DNA of 64,000 nucleotides from Macrotis lagotis (Eukaryota > Chordata > Mammalia > Peramelemorphia > Peramelidae). Below the pieces are notes generated by a model, which was not told the origin of the DNA, ran no database searches, and saw only the letters and a list, made by a program, of their open reading frames with translations. Location of the stretch: assembly GCF_037893015.1 (NCBI RefSeq), contig NC_133658.1, positions 143,474,860-143,538,859 of the forward strand, given 5' to 3'. Each line of letters begins with the position of its first letter. The stretch's first letter is position 1. Both the position numbers and the translations under genes were made by a program. Shown piece after piece: positions 57,300 to 64,000 of this stretch.

Positions 57300-57490
57300 C
57301 CTAAGATCTTGGATTTGAAAGGAAGTTCAGAGACTCTATAGTGTAACACACAGCTAAGAAGAAATCCCTTTAGCAATTTACCAGACAAGTAGCTACTCAC
57401 CTCTCAGCTAAAGATCTCTAATGATGGGGAATGACCCACCTTCCAAAGCCAACCCATGCACTTGAGTCAGCTTTAATGTTTGGGGGGGGG
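57300..57490 (-). mobile_element. L3/CR1 LINE fragment (minus)
   Basis: CTTGGATTTGAAAGGAAG, AAGAAGAAATCCCTTTAGC, AATGATGGGGAATGACCCACC and a G run (57482-57493). Diverged antisense CR1 words. Confidence 0.55.
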
Positions 57491-57699
57491 GGGTGTTCCT
57501 TACATTTAGCTGAAATCATTTCCCCTACAACAGCTACCTAAATTTATGGTGAGAGAAAGAACTCCCAGGATCCCCTACTATGTAAGACAGGTTAACATTT
57601 TTTGACTTTCTTTTTTTTCCATAAAAGGCATGAAAGCTATTCTTGAGACTTGAGGGCTAAAATTTGAGCTCTTGAGAGGACTTATTTGTATAATAATAA
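57491..57699. other. Unassigned intron DNA
   Basis: Nothing was recognised apart from a short AATGATGATG run near 57695. Confidence 0.45.
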
Positions 57700-57922
57700 T
57701 GATGATGATGAGCTATCTCTTATAAATATCATCTAATTTTTCCCTCACAACAATCCTGGGAAGTAGGTTCTATTATTGTCCCCATTTTACATATGGGGAT
57801 ATTGAAGAAGACAGAGTTAAGTGACTAGCCCAGGGTCATACACCAGTTAAGTCTGAGACCACATTTGCACTCAGAGCTTCCTAACTAGATTAGTGCTATT
57901 CAATGTGCCACCTAGCTTCCTA
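57700..57922 (-). mobile_element. MIR/MAR1-type CORE-SINE (minus)
   Basis: CCTCACAACAATCCTGGGAA, TGTCCCCATTTTACATATGG, AGCCCAGGGTCATACACC and TGTGCCACCTAGCTTCC. Confidence 0.83.
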
Positions 57923-58711
57923 AATTCATGAGAAGTCATCCCACAAGGAGTCACTGCTTCCTTAGAGTTGGTAGATGTCCTGTGGCTTTCATGTCACCAC
58001 ACTATGTCCTGTTGAACAAATATATTTTTGTACTGAAACGAAAAGAAATGGGTCTAGTTGAGCTAGTTCTGAATTCTTGTTGAATATCCTTTATATGATC
58101 CAGCTAAGCAAGCCTTCTTTTGCTGAATCTGAACTGTGAGGGTCTCCCTTGATTTCAGATTTGAACGTGAACCATTAGATTAGACTGAGTTATGCCTGTC
58201 CAAGTCAATGCTCTTAGTTCTAAGATCAAGCAAAACTCAATTAAGTTCATTCTCCACAGGACAACCATTCAAATACTGAAGAGAGGGACTGTTCTTCCCA
58301 AGCTTTCTTTTTTCTAAGCTAGAGATGTCAGTTCTGGTACCAAGCTAGATTCTAGGGTTGCCCATTTAATGCCATCCCTAATTCAGTGAGCAAACCATCT
58401 ATTTGTCTTCCTCTTTCTGGGTGACCATAATCATAGACTTTAATGAGATGATGCTAGTAGCAAACAATACTTCTCCATCAAAACTCTTGGCAAACCATCA
58501 GTGTACCCCTTGTGAAATCTTCTAAAATCCTAGAGGTCATCTTGATATAGCCTCTCTCCTTACCGGGAAATCAGGGTATAAATTTGATAACAGAAAAAAA
58601 TAAAATTAAAAAAACTGATACCTGTAGTTAATTTGATTCAACCATTATTCCTTTTTTTCTTCATGATTCAACAAACTTCCCTCCCCCAACTATTTTTAAT
58701 TGTTGCTGTTC
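57923..58711. other. Unassigned intron DNA
   Basis: About 790 bases. 58230-58460 faintly resembles antisense L3/CR1, but not enough to assign. Confidence 0.45.
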
Positions 58712-58920
58712 AGTCATTTTTCATTCGTATATGATTCCTCATGACCCCATTTTTCATTTATATATGACTCTTCATGACCCCATTTGAGATTTTCATGCCA
58801 AAGACACTAGTGGTTTGCCTTTTCCTTCTCCAGCTTGTTTTACAGTTGAGAAAACTGAGGCAAACAGGGTAAAGTGACTTGCCCAGTGTACACAGCTAGT
58901 CAGTGTCTGAGGTATCAAAA
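58712..58920 (-). mobile_element. MAR1-type CORE-SINE (minus) with an internal duplication
   Basis: GTTGCTGTTCAGTCATTTTTC, split by divergence, opens an antisense MAR1. The segment ATATGATTCCTCATGACCCC is repeated as ATATGACTCTTCATGACCCC about 37 bases later, followed by TTTGCCTTTTCCTTCTCCAG and GTGACTTGCCCAGTG. Confidence 0.85.
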
Positions 58921-59344
58921 CAAGGGACACCAATTGCATCTTGAAGCAATTCATATATATTTTTTTAAATCAAAATAATTTATCTCTCTAAAATATCTTC
59001 TATGGAAAGCTCATGTTTTGTGCTATGGGTCAAATACTGTGCTGGCAATGAGAAGAGCAAGATTCTCATTCTAATTTAGCTACAAATTCATTGTGTGACT
59101 TGAGGCAAGTTTCTGCCATTCTCAGAGCTACTCTCCTTAGCCACATAAGACTGGACAAGATAATCTTTAATACTCCAGATTCTTTAGTTAAATTATATTG
59201 GAGCAGAACTAGCAAAGAAGCAAATGTTTTTAAAAGATAAAACAGAATATCAGCATTCTTAGAGTTCAAACTCCTCATTTTCATGAAGAAGCCAATGTCC
59301 AGAAAAATAAAAATGTCTTGCCTAATTCTTGAAGTAGTTATTTG
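58921..59344. other. Unassigned intron DNA
   Basis: No repeat was named with confidence. The 94-codon minus ORF at 59066-59350 has MIR-like words in it and is not taken as a gene. Confidence 0.45.
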
Positions 59345-59565
59345 CCTCAATGAATAGAATGCTGGGCCTAGAATAAGAAAGATCTGAGTTAAAATCAGAC
59401 CTCAAAGGCTAACTGTATGACCTGGGCAAGTCACTTAACTTCTGTTTGTCTCAGTTTCCTAGGGACAATCATAGCACCTGTTTCCCAGGATTTATGATCA
59501 TATTTGTAAAGCTTTTAGCCCCATGTCTGTCCCATAGGTGCTTTTAAAATACTTCTTCCTTCCCC
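59345..59565 (+). mobile_element. MIR/MAR1-type CORE-SINE
   Basis: AATGAATAGAATGCTGGGCC, TGACCTGGGCAAGTCACTTA, TGTCTCAGTTTCCTAGGG and CATATTTGTAAAGCTTTTAGC. Confidence 0.8.
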
Positions 59566-60335
59566 ACAGTTAGTTATTAGCAGATTTGGAATCCAAATGT
59601 CCCAGAGTTCCTAGGCAGTTGCTCTTTCAGTTACTCCACAGTAAAAACATTTTTTTCATATTTATTAGGTATTCACTGAGTGCCTTTGAGGAAAACATTG
59701 CCCTTGAAACATAGAAAGGATATGCAATTATTATCCTAAAGGAATTTGTCTTCAATCCACAGGTTGGTGGGTCTAATTAAGAGTATAAATGGGTTCAAAA
59801 TCCTAAAATCATGGTATTTAAAGCTGAGATGCACATGAAGGGTTATCCAACATGACCCCTCCCATTTTATAACTGAAGAAACTGAAGCTCAGAGAGATGG
59901 ATCACATAGATTGTGAGTTCCAAATCCAGTTCCTGTGCTCTTGTCCCACTCTCTCATCTTATAGATGAAGAACTAAGACCCAGGAAGATAAAGAATAAAG
60001 ATAAAGTTCCACATCATGGAGAGCCTGAATTGAAGTCAGTTTTCTGGGATCCAAATTAAATTCCTTCTCCAATATTCTATTGCACTAAAATAATTTCTCA
60101 TTTCTCAGAATTTCTCATTTCTCATGACCTTAAGTCAGATCACTCATTCTATCTGTACCTCAGTTTCCTAACCTTTAAAATGGGAATAATAATTAGTATA
60201 CTCCTAACTCATAAAACTTTTGGGAGAATTAATTTTTTCTTAAATCTATAAAGTATTTACTCAGTCATTTTTCAGTCATGTTTGACTCTTTGTGACCCCA
60301 TTTGAAGTTTTCTTGGCAAAGATATTGGAGTGAAA
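59566..60335. mobile_element. Cluster of MIR fragments and a MAR1 scrap
   Basis: 59815-60075 is antisense MIR material, possibly two copies (CATTTTATAACTGAAGAAAC; CTTATAGATGAAGAACTAAG). 60100-60240 is a sense MIR (CCTCAGTTTCCTAACC). 60250-60335 is antisense MAR1 (GTCATGTTTGACTCTTTGTG). 59566-59815 is unassigned. Confidence 0.6.
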
Positions 60336-60414
60336 ATGAGATTAGAGAAAATTAAGTATGCAAACATAGAGACATAGAGACTTGACTGTATTAATATTGA
60401 AATTCAATGACCTT

Positions 60415-61090
60415 TTTTTTTCAATTCTCATCATATTTGACCTCTATGTAGCTTTTGATGCTGTCAACTGCCCTCTCCTCCTGGTCATTCTCTTCCTTCA
60501 GCCTCTATGATTTTTCTCTTGAGGTTCTTCCCCTACTTGACTGACTTTTTCTTCAGTCTCTTTTGAAGGTTCATCTGTTTCTTGCCCCTAAAATGTGCAA
60601 GTCTCTCCTATCTCTATTCTTGGATCTTTTATTATCTTTCACCAAGAGATCTCAATTGTTCCCAATCATTCAAGTTTCATTTCTATAAAGCTGCCATCAG
60701 ATTCTAATAATGCTCCTGAACCCTAGTTCCATATCATGAACATCCTTGCTTAATATCCCTATCCATATGTCTCACAGGCAATGAAACTCAACTTATTCAA
60801 AGTAGACCTTGTCATCTTTTCTCTAAATCTACTCCTGATGTAAACTTTCCTATTTCTATCAACAGCCACCCCTCTTCTCTTCTCAGTTTCTCAGGCTAAC
60901 AATCTCAGTATCATACTTGACTCTCCCCTCTCCCTCATCTTTCCCCCACATCCAACTTGCTGCTAAATGCATATCATTCTACAATCATCCCCTTCTCTCC
61001 TTTCACACAACCACCACAATAGTCCATGCTTTCAGGACCTTACATCTAGATTATTGTAATAGCTTCCTAATTGGTCCTTTTGATTCAGAG
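60415..61090 (+). mobile_element. L2 LINE, ORF2 3' coding relic
   Basis: Words matching the L2 reverse-transcriptase C-terminal coding region occur in order: CCCTCTCCTCCTGGTCATTC, GAAACTCAACTTATTC, CTCAGTATCATACTTGACTC, CACATCCAACTTGCTGC. A readable HLDYCNSFL fits the conserved L2 LDYCNSLL motif. It is stop-broken. Confidence 0.75.
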
Positions 61091-61439
61091 TTGTACTAAC
61101 ACTAGTTCAAAATGGCTCATGAGAGCTAACAGTTAAATTGTCAGTGAGAACATTCACAGCTCAAAAATTTACAAATGTTATAAGTCAAGACTTGATTTGC
61201 TATTTTGTTGAGAGTCTAGATTTAAGAAAGTGATGGAGAAAAATATTACTACTATGATTAAATTTATACGTGTCATGATACATTCCCCTATTCCTTTTCC
61301 ACCCCACCCAAAAGCTGGTTATTAAAATTTCCAGCAAGCCCCTCCTCTGTTTCCAGTATCTTAAAAGAAGAGAAGAGAGTAACAAAAGAGGTTCAGGAAA
61401 ATAAACCAAGCATTCTATCCTATGATAGGATACCCACCA
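61091..61439. other. Unassigned intron DNA
   Basis: No repeat or exon was recognised. Confidence 0.45.
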
Positions 61440-61830
61440 TGTGGTATAATAGTAAGAAGAGAAGGAGACTTATAATCAGGAAACCTGGATTTGAATTCTA
61501 GTTCTGACATTTAGCCAGTGCTTGAGTTCATAAATCATAAGACTCTTGAAAGACACCTGAGAGACCATCAAGGTCCATATTAGAGATGACGAAACTGAGG
61601 TCCAAAGATGTTAAATGATGTACCCAAAGTCACGCAGGTTTTACATATTAGAGCCAGGATTCAAATGTAGGTTCTCTGATTATAAACCGCAGAATTCATG
61701 CTACTTCTTCATAACCCTGAACAAATAAGAACCTGATTTTTAGTTTACTCATCTATAAAATGGGAACAATATTTGTACTTTTTGCCTCACAGAGTGTTGC
61801 TTGGAAAGCATTTATAACCTTTAAAGAAAG
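61440..61830 (+). mobile_element. MIR (plus) split by an antisense MIR-type insertion
   Basis: 61440-61530 (AGGAAACCTGGATTTGAATTC, split by divergence; GACATTTAGCCAGTGC) and 61705-61830 (ATCTATAAAATGGGAAC) are the two halves. 61530-61705 is antisense (GACGAAACTGAGGTCC, AAGTCACGCAGG, CAGGATTCAAATGTAGG). Confidence 0.7.
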
Positions 61831-62684
61831 TTTCCCTCCATCTCCACATATAACTATGTGCCTGATAGTTCATAAGCATACTTGGAAAGTTGATGAAGTA
61901 TTCTCTACAGAAGTGGCCCAAGTCCAGGGAGTCCTATGTACCCTACTTCTAACTTCAAAGATCAAAAAGGGCTGGATCAACTTCTCTTTGATGAATGAAA
62001 TAAACTGCAGGATTAGCAACAAGACAAAAGATTGCAAAAGATCCCCTGCAAGTCTGGAACACAGGGAAATTGCATGAAGTTCTTTTTTTTACTTTAAAGA
62101 CCTATCTGGTATCACACACTTACAAGAGATGTGCTCATAGATTCCATATTCCCACAGCATATTGAGCCAGGGGAGCTTCAGTAAATAGGAACAATTCTGA
62201 GTGGACTTTTTCTCTAAGAAGATTATACTTGAGCATCAACATAAAACAATATCACTCAATATGAATGCTGACTGGGTAGTGTACTTCCAGCATGTGCAAT
62301 TCTAAAAGAGGATGGGTGTATTTTGTGAGTTGTGGCAAAGATACAGTCTTGCAGCAGTCACTGAGAATCAGAGACACAAGAGGAAACAGGGAGACAGGAT
62401 TGCAATTAGAGATACAATGGGAAGTTTCCCCTCTAGTGTCCTGGAAATTGCCAAAGACTTCTTCACTCAACAATGCTCCCTAATTGTAGCACTATGAGGG
62501 AAGTTACCAAGTAGAGCAGTTGGCAGCCACTCAATGTGGGCAATAAGAATGTTTGCTACCTGATTCAATTCTGTGTTGTTTATCTTGTTTTTCATCTTAA
62601 TTAAATGACTTTGCTTTTAATTCATGTGTTATTTACTATGATCTGGTATAGGGATTAAATGGAATAGGAAGTAAAGAAGAAAGT
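61831..62684. other. Unassigned intron DNA
   Basis: About 850 bases with no recognised repeat or exon. The 105-codon ORF at 61760-62077 starts inside the MIR half and has no family resemblance. Confidence 0.45.
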
Positions 62685-62930
62685 ATTTATATTAAGCACC
62701 AATTATGCCAAGTACTGACTGCTTTACAAGTATTCTCTCATTTGATCCTCATAACTACCGTGGGAGGTAAAAGCTATAATCATCTCCATTTTACAGTTGA
62801 AGAAACTGAGGCAAAGTAACTGTCTGATTCTGGAAAGTCACAGAGGCTAAGTAACTGTCTGAGGCTAGATTTGAACCAAGTCTTCCTAAGTCCAGGCCCA
62901 GCATTCTATTTACTATGCCACATCTTATCT
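62685..62930 (-). mobile_element. MIR/MAR1-type CORE-SINE (minus), near complete
   Basis: TTCTCTCATTTGATCCTC, TCCATTTTACAGTTGAAG, ACTGAGGCAAAGTAAC and GTCCAGGCCCAGCATTC to CTATGCCACATC. The segment AGTAACTGTCTGA is duplicated near 62815 and 62850. Confidence 0.85.
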
Positions 62931-63767
62931 CAGTATCATGGATTTGAAGAAAAATTATTCACAAAACAATACAATGAATCTGAGAAGTAGCAAGAACACA
63001 AGTTCCCAGAACCATATCAGTATGTAAAGAAATCTGTGTCATAGCTAGCAGGAGAAATAACAAAATAAAACAAAGGAGAATAACTGTTCCTAAAATTCTT
63101 CTTACTCTAAAACTACCTGAGGGAGAGGCTACAAAGAAGTGTTAAGTAGCAGGTGATTGTTAATAAAATATATACCCAGAGCCTTCCTACTCTCTAGGCA
63201 AAACACATATGCACACATGCACACACCCATGTCTTGGCAGAAACAGGTTCACAGACTCCCCCCCTGCCCTCACTTGTTCTTCTCCTCCTCTCTGTCACCA
63301 AAGGAAACAACACTTGATCCCAAGAAACAGTTCTTCAGGACAACAATCTCTGGAACTAGCCCCAATCCCTTGGGGTCTTCACAAAGGACATAATACATCC
63401 AAAAATCATGAAGCCAACTTCAGCTATGCATTGGCTGCTGTCTTTACCCACTAATAAGGACTGAAAAGAAAAGCCAAGGGAGATTTATGATAGCTCCTAA
63501 TGATGACGTCTACTGGTAATGAATTCTGTGGTGGTTGAGGTACAGGCTGATTACATTCTTTGGATGCCCACTCAACACATCCAAAACAAAAGTTTTCTAG
63601 TGGTGTATGCAAAGAAGGGATCTGTTACTTCCCTCAGTTTGTGGAGTCAGAAGCTTACCTCAAACTGCAGTGGTGGTCTTGCTGACATCATTGGCACCTC
63701 ATCTGAGGGGAGGTGCTTTCCAGGGCCAGGAAACAAACAGGGCAAATGCAGATGAAATGTTAAATTC
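62931..63767. other. Repeat-poor intron stretch
   Basis: About 840 bases without a recognised repeat or exon. A short CACA-rich stretch lies near 63204-63228. Confidence 0.5.
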
Positions 63768-63928
63768 AAGAATTGTCTAAAGGGCAGCTAGGTGGCACAG
63801 TGGATAGAGGACTGGCCCTGGAGTCAGGATGATCTGAATTCAAATGAGACCTTAGTAGCTGTGTGACCTTGGGTAAGTCACTTAACCTGACTGCCTTACA
63901 AAAAAAACAAACAAAAAAGAATTGTCTA
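63768..63928 (+). mobile_element. Young tRNA-derived SINE with target-site duplication
   Basis: The element is 63780-63916 with a GCCTTACAAAAAAAACAAACA tail, split by divergence from the AACCT type. The 12-base duplication AAGAATTGTCTA stands at 63768-63779 and 63917-63928. CACTTAATAATT is missing from the body. Confidence 0.92.
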
Positions 63929-64000
63929 GTCCTGTGGTATCAAAGCCAAATGAAAAGAGGGCTACTAAATGTACATAAGGATACCAACAGCTCTATAATG

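Larger units (their letters stand above)
14098..64000 (-). other. SFRP1: SFRP1 intron 2 (partial, 3' portion, at least 49.9 kb)
   Basis: Everything above the exon 3 acceptor to the window end is intron. Vertebrate SFRP1 has three coding exons. Exon 2 should encode the short stretch ending in CASEF plus one G, and a search of the plus strand for its reverse complement (around ATGYTCAATRAT) found nothing convincing. The donor therefore lies beyond 64000. Individual contents are listed separately. Confidence 0.85.

Noticed and set aside
60917-61099. 60-codon plus ORF as a host gene
   Set aside because: It contains the L2 LINE motif LDYCNS and is an L2 relic.
14098-64000. SFRP1 exon 2 within the window
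   Set aside because: The plus strand was scanned for the reverse complement of the short exon (TTVCPPCDNELKSEAIIEH region). Every ATGCTC or ATGTTC occurrence checked lacked the flanking codons.

Overview
This window is nuclear DNA from a marsupial, probably an Australian one. The evidence is the repeat content: young tRNA-derived SINEs with the head GGCAGCTAGGTGG, a CTGTGTGGCCTTGGGCAAG core and an AACCTAAAAA tail (WSINE-like), older MIR/MAR1-type CORE-SINEs, SINEs with RTE tails, and marsupial-type L1/HAL1, L2, L3/CR1 and RTE LINEs. The young SINE looks more like a dasyurid (Tasmanian devil or antechinus type) than an American opossum. That species placement rests on memory and is only moderately sure.

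Only one protein-coding gene can be supported. The last coding exon of SFRP1 (secreted frizzled-related protein 1, a Wnt antagonist) lies on the minus strand at 13775-14097. It encodes the C-terminal part of the netrin-like domain and the stop codon. The splice acceptor and reading phase match the vertebrate gene. Its 3' UTR runs toward lower coordinates and most likely ends near 10390-10460, where two AATAAA hexamers lie on the minus strand. Positions 1 to about 10390 are therefore intergenic DNA downstream of SFRP1. Positions 14098-64000 are the second intron of SFRP1. Exon 2 (about 25 codons) was not found, so this intron is at least 49.9 kb long.

Layout: 1-2110 broken L1 with a young SINE in it; 2123-2685 solo LTR (minus), then a SINE and a GATA-type microsatellite; 3.0-9.5 kb mixed old SINE, L1, RTE and L3/CR1 pieces; 9.5-10.4 kb repeat-poor; 10.4-13.8 kb SFRP1 3' UTR; 13.8-14.1 kb terminal coding exon; 14.1-22 kb comparatively repeat-poor intron with a diverged tandem repeat of about 125 bp at 19.5-19.9 kb; 22.2-24.0 kb L1; 28.4-31.6 kb nearly complete HAL1-like element (5' UTR, ORF1 relic, ORF2 tail, 3' UTR); 32.3-33.7 and 34.9-36.9 kb L3/CR1 LINE blocks; 37.1-38.8 kb RTE-tailed SINE and L1/HAL1 3' end; 44.9-45.2 kb homopurine block; 47.0-47.5 kb RTE; 48.0-49.8 kb small LTR element with both LTRs, a lysine-type primer site and no visible pol; 50-64 kb old SINE, L3/CR1 and L2 fragments. 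Seven young SINE copies carry clear target-site duplications. One stretch (47684-47820, minus) has the look of an exon and is flagged as a hypothesis. No intact tRNA, rRNA, CRISPR or complete transposon ORF was seen. Repeat family names come from recognition by eye, and repeat edges are approximate, usually within 10-30 bases, except where a target-site duplication fixes them.
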